Source of the DNA: UBA10649 sp963700255
GTDB lineage: Bacteria; Actinomycetota; Actinomycetes; S36-B12
Assembly: GCA_963700255.1 (NCBI GenBank)
Contig: CAVOWW010000024.1
Span: 62,001-126,000, forward strand
DNA length: 64,000 nucleotides
Reading direction: 5' to 3'
The stretch's first letter is position 1; each line of letters begins with the position of its first letter. Under the pieces are notes generated by a model that saw only the letters and a list, made by a program, of their open reading frames with translations, had not been told where the DNA came from and did no database searches. The translations under genes were made by a program, and so were the position numbers. Positions 46,213 to 56,610 of this stretch are shown in pieces.

Positions 46213-47216
46213 GCTGCCGACGCCGCGAGGGCGGCGGACAGTCGCGTGATGAGCTCGCCGGTGCGCGGGCCGAAGGAGAGCAGCAGGGTGTCGTCGACGG
46301 CGATGACGCGTCGCTCCCGTCCGGCGGTCGTCTGGGCCACGCCGGGCAGGCCGAGGAGCCCGTCGATCCCGCCGACGGACTCGAGCCCCTTCGTCATCAC
46401 GAGGATGGTGTCCGGGTCGGCGGCCACGAGCGCCTCGGGCGTCAGGGGGACGAAGGCGGCCAGGCCCGACTCGGCACCGACGTCGATGCCTCCCGCACCC
46501 GTGATGAGGTCATCGGCGCCCGAGCCCTGCCCGCCGATGAGGTAGACCGCGGACGTTCCTCGCAGGTACAGGAAGGCCACGCGCGGAGGAGCGCCCGTCC
46601 GAGGTCCGGCCGCGTTGCTCGTGGCTGCTGCGATGACGGCGTCGGCAGCGGCCGCAGGCAGCCCGGCCGCCGCGGCGACCGCACGGGTCCGGGCAGGGAT
46701 GTCCGAGACGCTCCAGGCCTCGGGGACCTCGACGACCTCGACGCCGGTGGACCGGATCTGGTCGATGGCCTCCGGCGGTGACGTGGCGGCGTCGACCAGG
46801 ACGAGATCGGGCCGCTGTGCGAGCACCAGTTCGGCGCTGGTGGCGTGCGCCTTGGTCACGACGGTCGCCCCGGAGATCGCTGGTACGTCGCTCGTCTCGT
46901 CGCGGGCGACGACGCGATCGGCGAGGCCCAGGGCGGCAAGGGTCTCGCCGACCCCGGCAGCCAGGCTCACGATCCGCTGGGGAGACCCGACCGCAGGTGT
47001 GGCCTGGATGGCCGGCGGCATGGGCACGTCTGCCGACGTGATGGAGATGACGCCGCCGACGGGCAGTGTCGCGGTCGTCGCCGGCGTGGACGGCGTGCCT
47101 GTCACGGGCGAGTCCGCCGACGCAGGGGTGGTGGCGGTCGAGCCGGCCGCACAGCCGGCGACAAGCGAGGACGCAGCCACAGCCAGGACCACCGCGGACA
47201 CCGCACGTCGAAGCAC
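46209..47216 (-). CDS. Substrate-binding lipoprotein of the haem/cobalamin-type importer
   Basis: The 335-residue protein starts with a lipoprotein signal (LRRAVSAVVLAVAASSLVAG then Cys), with lipobox VAGC. A Thr/Pro linker and a TroA/BtuF-like fold follow (PQRIVSLAAGVGETLAALGL; LAQRPDLVLVDAATSP). HmuT-type haem binding is plausible given the permease type. GTG 47216 is placed by GATAAT 6 nt upstream; longer frames give a poor signal peptide. Confidence 0.88.
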   Translation of the reverse strand: MLRRAVSAVVLAVAASSLVAGCAAGSTATTPASADSPVTGTPSTPATTATLPVGGVISITSADVPMPPAIQATPAVGSPQRIVSLAAGVGETLAALGLADRVVARDETSDVPAISGATVVTKAHATSAELVLAQRPDLVLVDAATSPPEAIDQIRSTGVEVVEVPEAWSVSDIPARTRAVAAAAGLPAAAADAVIAAATSNAAGPRTGAPPRVAFLYLRGTSAVYLIGGQGSGADDLITGAGGIDVGAESGLAAFVPLTPEALVAADPDTILVMTKGLESVGGIDGLLGLPGVAQTTAGRERRVIAVDDTLLLSFGPRTGELITRLSAALAASAA

Positions 47217-47222
47217 GGGCTG

Positions 47223-47315
47223 ATTATCGTCACGTCTGCGGTGACACATGCCGATGCAGCGTCGGGATGACTCCGACACGGTGTCAGGCGGACGGTGCTC
47301 GCAGGTGCCTAGTCT
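47223..47315. promoter_or_regulatory. Divergent leaderless promoters with a palindrome between them
   Basis: On the minus strand GATAAT (47228-47223) lies 6 nt before GTG 47216. On the plus strand TAGTCT (47310-47315) lies 6 nt before GTG 47322. Between them GACACGGTGTC at 47275-47285 is a perfect palindrome that could bind a metal or haem regulator. No DtxR or Fur consensus is recognisable, and the space is too short for a cobalamin riboswitch. Confidence 0.5.
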
Positions 47316-47321
47316 CACCGC

Positions 47322-47858
47322 GTGCGCCGACCCCGATTCCTCCTCCGCGGCGGCATCGCTGTGGCCCTCGCAGCGGGACTCCTTCCCTTCGTGGCACATC
47401 CGTCAGCGGCAGTCGCGCCCAGCGCTCCCGGCGGGACGACGACGGTGACCACGAAGTCCGGCCTCACGCTGACGACGACACCGGTGCGACGGCTTCCCGC
47501 CACGGGAGCGACGGTTCGCGTCACAGGCAAGGGCTACGACCGAACCGTGGGCATCTACGTGGCCCTGTGCGTGACCCCGCGAAAGGGCACGCAGCCCTCG
47601 TCCTGCGGCGGGGGAGTCAACACGACCGGAGCCAGTCCCGCGTCCGCGTGGATCTCGTCGACCCCTCCTCCGTACGGCCGCGCGCTCGCCGTCCCCTTCG
47701 GGAGGGGAGGCCGCTTCGACGTGCGGCTCACCGTCTCGCCGACGATCGGCGACGTCGACTGCCGGGTCGTCGCCTGCTCCATCGTCACGCGTGCCGACCA
47801 CACCCGCGCGGGTGACCGTCGGTTCGACGTCGCCGTCCCTGTCACGTTCGCCCCGTAG
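47322..47858 (+). CDS. Secreted neocarzinostatin-like beta-sandwich protein
   Basis: The 178-residue protein has a signal peptide (about 1-30) and a single beta-rich domain. The patterns VRVTGKGYDRTVGIYVALC and the paired-cysteine end CRVVACSIVTRADHT with VAVPVTFAP recall the neocarzinostatin/macromomycin fold that appears in many actinobacterial surface proteins. Four cysteines could form two disulphides. It is divergent from a haem-type importer and may capture a ligand for it; this is inference. Confidence 0.7.
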   Translation: MRRPRFLLRGGIAVALAAGLLPFVAHPSAAVAPSAPGGTTTVTTKSGLTLTTTPVRRLPATGATVRVTGKGYDRTVGIYVALCVTPRKGTQPSSCGGGVNTTGASPASAWISSTPPPYGRALAVPFGRGGRFDVRLTVSPTIGDVDCRVVACSIVTRADHTRAGDRRFDVAVPVTFAP

Positions 47859-47883
47859 CCGCATCCACCTGAGGAGAAACCGA

Positions 47884-48678
47884 ATGATCCGTTCCGCCCG
47901 TGTCGCCCTGACGGGAGCCGCCATCGCCCTGCTCGGGGCCGTGGTCGCCACCCCGGCGTCGGCCGCCGACGCCTACAACGCGACCGTCGCCGGCCAGCGC
48001 GGCTTCACGCCGCTGGTCGCGCTGGTGCAGTCGTCCACCCTCGCGGTCGACGTCGTGAACCTGCCCGCCGGGGTGGGCCTCTACGCCCTCCACTGCAAGG
48101 TGCCTGCCGACCCGCGGGCCGCACCCACCGTCTGCGACCAGTCGACGGATGCGGCGGCATACCTGCCGGCGACCGATGCGGCGCGCGCGGCCGTCAGCCT
48201 GCCCATCAAGGTGAACGCGGAGTTCTACGGCACCAATCCCAACCCCAGCACCGGCATCGTGACGGGGGAGAGCGTCGACTGTCGTGTCGACACGGGCAAC
48301 CCGCGCGCCACCACATGCGCGGTCTACGTCCTCGGAGCCGGCAAGGAGAGCGCGAACCCGGCCTACCTCCGGGTGTTCCCTACGGTGTTCACTCCGATCA
48401 CGGCCCAGCGGGCGAATGACGCCGCAGCCATCACGCTCGACGGAATCCCGGTCAAGCGCGGCGCCGGCCCGAAGCTGGGCCTGGATGACACCGTGCCCTT
48501 CACGGTGGCGCTGAAGTCCGGGCTCACCCCGAGCGTCTCCGCGGACAACTGCACGATCGCTGACGGCACCATCACGGCGCTCAGGAGCCGGGGCACCTGC
48601 GTCGTGCGCATCACCTCGACCGGCGGCAGGGCCTACAAGCCGCTGGTCACGACTCAGGTGTTCCGCCTGACCAGGTAG
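47884..48678 (+). CDS. Secreted protein related to the upstream beta-sandwich protein
   Basis: The 264-residue protein has a signal peptide (about 1-28, ending ATPASAAD). A domain follows with VGLYALHCKVPADPRAAPTVC and a later CRVDTGNPRATTCAVYVLGA, which parallels the cysteine-spaced pattern of the previous gene. A C-terminal extension of about 85 residues has its own cysteine pair. GAGGAGA at 47871-47877 precedes ATG 47884. It probably shares an operon and role with 47322. Confidence 0.7.
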   Translation: MIRSARVALTGAAIALLGAVVATPASAADAYNATVAGQRGFTPLVALVQSSTLAVDVVNLPAGVGLYALHCKVPADPRAAPTVCDQSTDAAAYLPATDAARAAVSLPIKVNAEFYGTNPNPSTGIVTGESVDCRVDTGNPRATTCAVYVLGAGKESANPAYLRVFPTVFTPITAQRANDAAAITLDGIPVKRGAGPKLGLDDTVPFTVALKSGLTPSVSADNCTIADGTITALRSRGTCVVRITSTGGRAYKPLVTTQVFRLTR

Positions 48679-48699
48679 CGGGAGTACACCCAGCAAAGC

Positions 48700-48733
48700 G
48701 AAGAGCGCCCCCCGGATACGGGGGGCGCTCTTC
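48700..48733. terminator. Bidirectional terminator between the secreted protein gene and rpsT
   Basis: GAAGAGCGCCCCCC at 48700-48713 and GGGGGGCGCTCTTC at 48720-48733 form a perfect 14-bp stem with a six-base loop. It sits between two convergent genes. A short T run follows on the minus strand only. Confidence 0.85.
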
Positions 48734-48749
48734 GATGCGTGGGGTCGGG

Positions 48750-49010
48750 CTAGAGGGCGGCAGCCTTCTGCGAGATCGACGACTTGCGGTTCGCCGCCTG
48801 GTTGGCGTGGATGACGCCCTTGCTGGCGGCCTTGTCGAGGGCCCTGGTGGCCTCGCGGGCCAGCGCCGTCGCCTGCTCCTTGTCACCGGCGTCCACCGCA
48901 GTGTTGAACTTGCGCACGGACGTCTTCAGCGAGGACTTGACCGCCTTGTTGCGCTGGCGGGCCTTCTCGTTGGTGCGGTTGCGCTTGATCTGCGACTTGA
49001 TGTTCGCCAC
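48750..49010 (-). CDS. rpsT: 30S ribosomal protein S20
   Basis: The 86-residue protein begins ANIKSQIKRNRTNEKARQRN after its initiator, the typical S20 start, and ends ANRKSSISQKAAAL. GTG 49010 is chosen by homology; an in-frame ATG at 49037 would add nine residues. S20 binds 16S rRNA. It faces away from lepA, a common pairing. Confidence 0.96.
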   Translation of the reverse strand: MANIKSQIKRNRTNEKARQRNKAVKSSLKTSVRKFNTAVDAGDKEQATALAREATRALDKAASKGVIHANQAANRKSSISQKAAAL

Positions 49011-49066
49011 GGGGACAACTTTCGTGAGAGCGGGCATGCGGAAACGTCGGGGTGAAGCGAGGGCCA

Positions 49067-49072
49067 AGATTA
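49067..49072 (-). promoter_or_regulatory. Candidate -10 of rpsT
   Basis: On the minus strand TAATCT lies here, predicting a leader of about 50 nt before GTG 49010. On the plus strand TAGGCT at 49077-49082 could serve lepA, so the two promoters would be back to back. Confidence 0.45.
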
Positions 49073-49131
49073 CCCGTAGGCTGGCCTCAGGCCCAAATCG
49101 CCCCCCTAGTCGACCCCCGTGAGGAACCCCC

Positions 49132-51057
<1,926 letters not shown>

Positions 51058-51061
51058 GCCG

Positions 51062-52202
51062 ATGCTGGCATCTGGGGCTGTACCTGCACGTGCCGTTCTG
51101 CGCGAGCCGCTGCGGCTACTGCGACTTCAACACCTACACCGCCACCGAGCTGGGCGACACCGTGCGCCGAGACACCTTCCACGAGGTCCTGGCCGCCGAG
51201 GTGCGCTACGCCGCCGCGACGCTCGGGGATGACCGCCGCCCGGTCGACACCGTGTTCGTCGGCGGCGGGACGCCCACGCTCCTCGGCGCACCCGCGCTCG
51301 TATCCCTGCTCGATGCAGTCCGCAAGGAGTTCGGACTGGCACCCGGCGCCGAGGTGACCACCGAGGCGAACCCCGACAGCGTCGACGAGCGCATGCTGGA
51401 CGGCCTGCGTGCAGGCGGCTTCACGCGAATCTCGTTCGGGATGCAGAGCACATCGACCTCCGTGCTCCGCATCCTCGACCGCACCCACACTCCCGGCGCG
51501 AGCCTCGACGTCGCACGTGCGGCGACGCGTGCGGGCTTCGAGCACGTGAACCTCGACCTCATCTACGGCACGCCGGGCGAGTCCGATGACGACCTGCGGC
51601 GATCTGTCGAGGAGGCGATCGAGGCCGGCGTGGACCACGTGTCCGCATACTCGCTGATCGTCGAGGACGGCACCCCGCTGGCTCGGCGCGTGCGCAGAGG
51701 CGAGCTGCCGGCTCCCGACGACGACATCGCGGCGTCGCGCTACGCGATCGTCGACCGCCTGCTCACGGACGCCGGCATGAGCTGGTACGAGGTCTCGAAC
51801 TGGGCGCGTCCGGGCGGGGAGTGCCGGCACAACCTCGGCTACTGGAACGACGACGACTGGTGGGGGATCGGTCCGGGGGCGCACAGCCACCGTGGTGGCG
51901 AGCGGTGGTGGAACGTCAAGCACCCGCGCACGTACGCCGATCGACTGGCGACGGGGGAGTCCCCGGCCGAGGACCGCGAGGTGCTCACGGTGGAGCAGCG
52001 CCGGATGGAGGGCGTGATGCTCGGAGTCCGCCTGGCGGCGGGGCTGCCCGTCGCGAGTCTCGACGACGCGGGCCGCGAGCAGGCCGAGGCCGAGGCGCGG
52101 GCCGGGCTCATCGACACGACAGCCCTGGCATCCGGTCGGGTCGTCCTCACCGACGACGGACGGCTACTGGCCGATGCCGTGATCAGGCGCCTGGTCGCCT
52201 GA
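51062..52202 (+). CDS. hemW: Radical SAM haem chaperone HemW; probable frameshift at 51074-51077
   Basis: The radical SAM motif CASRCGYCDF is present, with VFVGGGTPTLL and IYGTPGESDDDL further on, matching HemW (once annotated as HemN-like). The conserved strand before the cluster, LYLHVPFC, lies partly upstream of the only ordinary in-frame start (GTG 51090). ATG 51062 is in another frame; removing one G from the run GGGG at 51074-51077 joins it as MLASGLYLHVPFC and gives 379 residues. It follows lepA, its standard neighbour. Confidence 0.88.
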
Positions 52203-52209
52203 TCAGCGC

Positions 52210-53136
52210 CTACTCGTAATGGGCCTGTCCGTCGCGCCCGACGGCGACGAGCTCGGCCTCCTCGGCGGCAGCCGCCCGCCGACGGGCCCGCAGGTGCTGG
52301 CGGGTGACGAACGCCACCAGGCCGGCCCACACGACGGCGATGCCGATGAGGACGGCGACCATGACGTTACCCGGCACGCTGAACGCCTTCATGAGCGTGA
52401 GCGAGTTGGTGAAGATGATCATGCCGCCCACGGTGACGCCCATGATGCGCATCGGCAGCCGATGGGCGATCCAGGCGGCGATCGGGGCGGCGATGATGCC
52501 GCCCAGCATGAGCGGGATCAGGATGTCCCAGGCGAGGGCCGAGACGCCGAGCCCGATGATGAAGCCGACGCTGGCGGCCACCGCGACGAGGAACTCGGCG
52601 GCGTTCATCGTGCCGATGACGCGGTTCGGTGCCATGCGGCCGTTTGCCAGCAGCGCAGGCGTCGTGACCGGCCCCCAGCCGCCGCCACCGGTGGCGTCGA
52701 CGAAGCCGCCGATGAGGCCGAGGGGGGCGAGGAAGCGGGTGCCCGGACGGCCCTTCTTCAAGGCGACCTTGCGGTGCCGGAGGTAACGGAACAGGACGTA
52801 GAAGCCGAGGATCAGCAGCAGGGTGCTCGCCCACGGCTTGGCCGCCTGGGTCGACAGGTTGGACAGCACGGTGGCGCCGGCGAACGCGCCGATCGCGCCC
52901 GGCAGCGCGATGCGCCGCAGGACCGTCTTGTCGACGTTGCCCATCTTCGCGTGCGAGAACGCGCTCGCGGCCGTCGTGCCGATCTCGGCGAGGTGGACGG
53001 AGGCCGACGCCATCGCAGGGGCGAGGCCGATCGCGATGAGCAGCGTGGACGACGTCAGGCCGTAGCCCATGCCGAGCGAGCCGTCGACCATCTGGGCGCC
53101 GAATCCGGCCAGGGCGATGAAGAACATTCCAAGCAT
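52210..53136 (-). CDS. TauE/SafE-family membrane permease
   Basis: The 308-residue protein has about eight hydrophobic segments and family patterns FGAQMVDGSLGMGYGLTSS and LIGGFVDATGGGGWGPVTTP. The family exports sulfite or organosulfonates in some cases, but the substrate here is unknown. The C-terminus is an Ala/Arg-rich cytoplasmic tail. It is inserted convergent to hemW and divergent from hrcA, and lacks a ribosome-binding site. Confidence 0.9.
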   Translation of the reverse strand: MLGMFFIALAGFGAQMVDGSLGMGYGLTSSTLLIAIGLAPAMASASVHLAEIGTTAASAFSHAKMGNVDKTVLRRIALPGAIGAFAGATVLSNLSTQAAKPWASTLLLILGFYVLFRYLRHRKVALKKGRPGTRFLAPLGLIGGFVDATGGGGWGPVTTPALLANGRMAPNRVIGTMNAAEFLVAVAASVGFIIGLGVSALAWDILIPLMLGGIIAAPIAAWIAHRLPMRIMGVTVGGMIIFTNSLTLMKAFSVPGNVMVAVLIGIAVVWAGLVAFVTRQHLRARRRAAAAEEAELVAVGRDGQAHYE

Positions 53137-53244
53137 GCGCCATTCCTATCTGAAAAGTAGGGAATAGGCAAGCCGACCCACCGGGGGAGTGTGGTCGTCC
53201 GGGGTGGTCGACCGCGGCGCGCAGGTTGCGCGCAGGCCGTACAC

Positions 53245-53271
53245 TTGGCACTCACGGTCGCTGAGTGCCAA
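53245..53271 (+). promoter_or_regulatory. CIRCE operator at the hrcA promoter
   Basis: TTGGCACTC at 53245-53253 and GAGTGCCAA at 53263-53271 are perfect inverted arms with a 9-base spacer, matching the CIRCE consensus TTAGCACTC-N9-GAGTGCTAA. TACACT at 53240-53245 is the likely -10, so HrcA bound here would block its own transcription and that of dnaJ. Confidence 0.93.
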
Positions 53272-53306
53272 GCGCTCGTCCGATCCTGTCGTCCCGGGAG
53301 GTGTGC

Positions 53307-54326
53307 ATGCTGGAGGAACGGCGGCTTGCCGTCCTTCGGGCCATCGTCGAGGACTACGTGTCCACGCACGAGCCGGTCGGCTCCAAGGCCCTCGTGGAGC
53401 GGCACAACCTAGGCGTCTCGCCGGCCACGATCCGCAACGACATGGCGGCCCTCGAGGACGAGGGCTTCATCGCCCAGCCGCACACCAGCGCGGGACGCGT
53501 CCCCACCGACCTCGGCTACCGGCTGTTCGTCGACCGGCTCTCGGGCGTCAAGCCGCTGAGCCCCCCCGAGCGCCGGGCCATCCACCAGTTCCTCGACGAG
53601 GCGGTCGATCTCGACGACGTCATGTCGCGCACCGTGCGCCTCCTTGCGCAGATCACGCGCCAGGTCGCGCTGGTCCAGTACCCCTCGCTGCAGCGCAGCA
53701 GCATCCGCCACGTCGAGCTGGTGTCGCTCAGCGCCACCCGCCTCATCCTCGTGATCATCGTCGACACGGGCCGGGTCGAGCAGCGCGTCATCGAGTGCCC
53801 CATGCCCGTGTCCGAGGACGTGATCGCCGACCTCCGGTCCCGGCTGATCGTGGCGCTCGCCGGCAAGCCGTTCTCCTCGGTCGCCGACGCCGTGGCCGAC
53901 TTCGAGGACTCGTTCGCCGAGGCCGATCGACCGCTCGTGCGAGTCGTCCTGTCGGGCGTCCTGGAGAGCGTCGCCGAGCGACATGACGAGCGCGTCGTCC
54001 TCGGCGGCACCGCGCACCTGGCCCGCTACGGCGAGGCCTTCCCCCTCGCGATCCAGCCCGTGCTCGAGGCGCTCGAGGAGCAGGTCGTGCTGCTGCGCCT
54101 GCTCGGCGAGGCTGCCAACCCGCAGGGGATCACGGTGCGCATCGGGCACGAGAATCCCGTCGAGGGGCTCGAAGCCACCTCCGTCATCACGGCGCAGTAC
54201 GCCCGAGGCGACCAGGCCGTCGCGTCCCTCGGCATCGTGGGGCCGACGCACATGGACTATCCGAGCACCATGGCTGCCGTGCATGCCGTCGCACGCTACG
54301 TCAGCCACATCCTGGACGAGCAGTAG
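53307..54326 (+). CDS. hrcA: Heat-inducible transcription repressor HrcA
   Basis: The 339-residue repressor has an N-terminal winged helix (EERRLAVLRAIVEDYVSTHE; SPATIRNDMAALEDEG), the HrcA motif PHTSAGRVPTDLGYRLFVD, and a GAF-like core. It represses heat-shock genes through CIRCE until unfolded protein titrates GroE. GGGAGG lies 5 nt before ATG 53307. dnaJ follows after eight bases in the same operon. Confidence 0.97.
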   Translation: MLEERRLAVLRAIVEDYVSTHEPVGSKALVERHNLGVSPATIRNDMAALEDEGFIAQPHTSAGRVPTDLGYRLFVDRLSGVKPLSPPERRAIHQFLDEAVDLDDVMSRTVRLLAQITRQVALVQYPSLQRSSIRHVELVSLSATRLILVIIVDTGRVEQRVIECPMPVSEDVIADLRSRLIVALAGKPFSSVADAVADFEDSFAEADRPLVRVVLSGVLESVAERHDERVVLGGTAHLARYGEAFPLAIQPVLEALEEQVVLLRLLGEAANPQGITVRIGHENPVEGLEATSVITAQYARGDQAVASLGIVGPTHMDYPSTMAAVHAVARYVSHILDEQ

Positions 54327-54334
54327 GAGGCGCG

Positions 54335-55465
54335 GTGAGCACCGACTACTACGCCCTGCTGGGCGTGGCCCGGGACGCATCCCCCGAGGAGATCAAGAAG
54401 GCCTACCGGCGACTCGCGCGGGAGCTGCACCCCGACGTCAACCCCGATCCTGAGCACCAGGAGCGCTTCAAGCTCGTCACCGCCGCCTACGAGGTGCTCA
54501 GCGACCCCGAGAAGCGCCAGATGTACGACCTCGGCGGCGATCCGCTCAGCTCCGCTCGTGGCGGCGGCTATGGCGCCGGGGGATTCGACTTCGGCGACAT
54601 CATGGACGCGTTCTTCGGCGGGGGTGCCCAGCGCGGACCGCGCACGCGTGCGCGGCGCGGCCAGGATGCGCTCATCCGGATCCAGGTGACCCTGGCCGAT
54701 GCCGTCTTCGGCAGCACGCGCGAGCTCACCGTCGACACCGCCGTGCGCTGCGATGCGTGCGAGGCGACGGGCACGGCTCCGGGCAGCACGACCGATACCT
54801 GCGTCATGTGCAAGGGCAGGGGGGAGATCCAGCAGGTGCAGCGGTCCTTCCTCGGCCAGGTGATGACCTCGCGACCCTGCCCCCAGTGCCAGGGGTTCGG
54901 CACGACCATCACGCATCCGTGCCACGAGTGCTCCGGGGACGGTCGGGTCCGCACCCGGCGCACGCTCACGGTGCAGATCCCGCCCGGCGTCGACACGGGC
55001 ACCCGCATCCAGCTCTCCGGCGAGGGCGAGGTCGGCCCGAACGGCGGTCCCGCGGGCGACCTGTTCGTCGAGATCGTCGTCGCCGCCCATGATCTCTTCG
55101 AGCGACGCGGCGACGAGCTGCACTGCGTCGTCACAGTGCCGATGACGGCTGCCGCGCTGGGCACGAGCATGACCCTGGACACCCTCGACGGGCCGACGGA
55201 GATCGACATCCACGCGGGCACGCAGTCCGGGGAGTCGATCACTGTGCGCGGCAAGGGTGCCGCGCGCCTGCGTTCCGCCGGCCGCGGAGACCTCCACGTC
55301 CACCTGCGCGTGCAGACGCCCACCAAGCTCGATGCCGAGCAGGAGCAGCTGCTGCGCCAGCTGGCCGCCCTGCGCGACGAGGCGACGGTGCAGGTCGGCA
55401 GCGGCTCGGCGGAGGCGCATGGGGGCCTGTTCTCCCGGCTCAAGGACGCGTTCACCGCCAAGTGA
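54335..55465 (+). CDS. dnaJ: Molecular chaperone DnaJ
   Basis: The 376-residue co-chaperone has a J domain with HPD at residues 32-34, a Gly-rich linker and a four-repeat zinc domain (CDACEATG, CVMCKGRG, CPQCQGFG, CHECSGDG). The C-terminal substrate domain follows. It stimulates DnaK. Because it is paired with hrcA rather than dnaK, it corresponds to the second DnaJ of actinobacteria (DnaJ2). AGGAGG precedes GTG 54335. Confidence 0.97.
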   Translation: MSTDYYALLGVARDASPEEIKKAYRRLARELHPDVNPDPEHQERFKLVTAAYEVLSDPEKRQMYDLGGDPLSSARGGGYGAGGFDFGDIMDAFFGGGAQRGPRTRARRGQDALIRIQVTLADAVFGSTRELTVDTAVRCDACEATGTAPGSTTDTCVMCKGRGEIQQVQRSFLGQVMTSRPCPQCQGFGTTITHPCHECSGDGRVRTRRTLTVQIPPGVDTGTRIQLSGEGEVGPNGGPAGDLFVEIVVAAHDLFERRGDELHCVVTVPMTAAALGTSMTLDTLDGPTEIDIHAGTQSGESITVRGKGAARLRSAGRGDLHVHLRVQTPTKLDAEQEQLLRQLAALRDEATVQVGSGSAEAHGGLFSRLKDAFTAK

Positions 55466-56247
55466 CGGCTCCCGTGTTCGTCGTGCCGGCGGCCGCGCTC
55501 GCAGCAGCGTCGGTCGGCGCGGCGTTGCGGCTCGACGGCCCTGAGGGCCGGCATGCCGTGTCCGTCCGGCGGCTCGGACCCGGGGAGCAGCTCGACCTCG
55601 TCGATGGCCTCGGTCGCCGGGTGACGGGCATCGTGACCGCTGTCGTCGACAAGCAGTCCCTCGACGTGGACGTGCAATCCGTCGACGACGAGCCCGTTGC
55701 GCAGCCACGAGTCACCGTGGTGCAGGCGCTCCCCAAGGGAGACCGCGGGGAGCTCGCCGTCGAGCTGCTCACCGAGATCGGCGTCGATGCCATCGTTCCC
55801 TGGGCCGCGGCGAACTGCGTGACCCAGTGGAAGGGCGACCGGATCGAGCGCGCCCACCGACGCTGGGCGGACGCCGCGCAGGCGGCCGCCAAGCAGGCGC
55901 GGCGCGCCCGCTTCCCCGTGGTGGAGCCACTGGCGTCGACCGCCGACGTGCTGGCTCGACTGGGTCAGGCATCGACCGCGCTCGTGCTGCATGAGCAGGC
56001 GCGAACGTCGATCGCCGATGTTGCCGCCCCCCGTTCGGGCGAGCTCCTGCTCGTGGTCGGACCCGAGGGCGGACTGACGGCGGCTGAGCGCGAATCCCTC
56101 AGCGAGGCAGGAGCGACCGAGGTCCGGCTCGGGCCGTCCGTGCTGCGGACGTCCTCCGCGGGACTTGCCGCCGTCGCGGCCCTGCTGGCCCCGACCGCGC
56201 GCTGGGCGCTGCCCGGTCAGGGCGGGGATGGAAGGATGACGTCATGA
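55462..56247 (+). CDS. rsmE: 16S rRNA m3U1498 methyltransferase RsmE
   Basis: The 261-residue SPOUT methyltransferase shows an N-terminal PUA-like region (GRHAVSVRRLGPGEQLDLVD), VVQALPKGDRGELAVELLTE and the knot motif LLLVVGPEGGLTAAERESL, with LRTSSAGLAAVAAL at the end. It methylates U1498 of 16S rRNA. GTG 55462 overlaps the dnaJ stop; the stop overlaps the HIT gene. Confidence 0.95.
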   Translation: MTAPVFVVPAAALAAASVGAALRLDGPEGRHAVSVRRLGPGEQLDLVDGLGRRVTGIVTAVVDKQSLDVDVQSVDDEPVAQPRVTVVQALPKGDRGELAVELLTEIGVDAIVPWAAANCVTQWKGDRIERAHRRWADAAQAAAKQARRARFPVVEPLASTADVLARLGQASTALVLHEQARTSIADVAAPRSGELLLVVGPEGGLTAAERESLSEAGATEVRLGPSVLRTSSAGLAAVAALLAPTARWALPGQGGDGRMTS

Positions 56248-56588
56248 GCGACTGCCTGTTCTGCGCCATCGTCGCGGGAGGGATCCCGGCGGACGTCGTC
56301 CACAGTGACGACGAGCTGCTGGCGTTCCGCGATGTCAACCCCCAGGCGCCCGTCCACGTCCTCGTCATCCCGCGAGCCCATCACGCGACGGCGTCGGAGC
56401 TCGCCACCGCCGATCCGGCACTGGCCGGACGCCTGCTGGCGGTGGCGGGCGAGATCGCGGCGCGCGAAGGGGTCGACGGCTCCGGGTACCGCATCGTCAC
56501 GAACACCGGCGAGAGCGCCGGGCAGTCCGTGAACCACGTCCACTTCCACGTCCTGGGCGGCCGCGCCCTCACCTGGCCCCCCGGCTGA
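56244..56588 (+). CDS. HIT-family nucleotide hydrolase
   Basis: The 114-residue protein begins CLFCAIVAGGIPADVV and has the histidine triad NHVHFHVLGG (HxHxH). HIT proteins split nucleoside phosphoramidates and related compounds. The gene overlaps rsmE by four bases. Its actinobacterial partners are usually rsmE and phoH, as here. Confidence 0.95.
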   Translation: MSDCLFCAIVAGGIPADVVHSDDELLAFRDVNPQAPVHVLVIPRAHHATASELATADPALAGRLLAVAGEIAAREGVDGSGYRIVTNTGESAGQSVNHVHFHVLGGRALTWPPG

Positions 56589-56610
56589 CTCCCCGACGAA
56601 TGGCGAAACT

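Noticed and set aside
47217..47321. Cobalamin riboswitch upstream of the ABC importer
   Set aside because: Only about 105 bases lie between the divergent starts and the importer transcript appears leaderless, so there is no room for the riboswitch.
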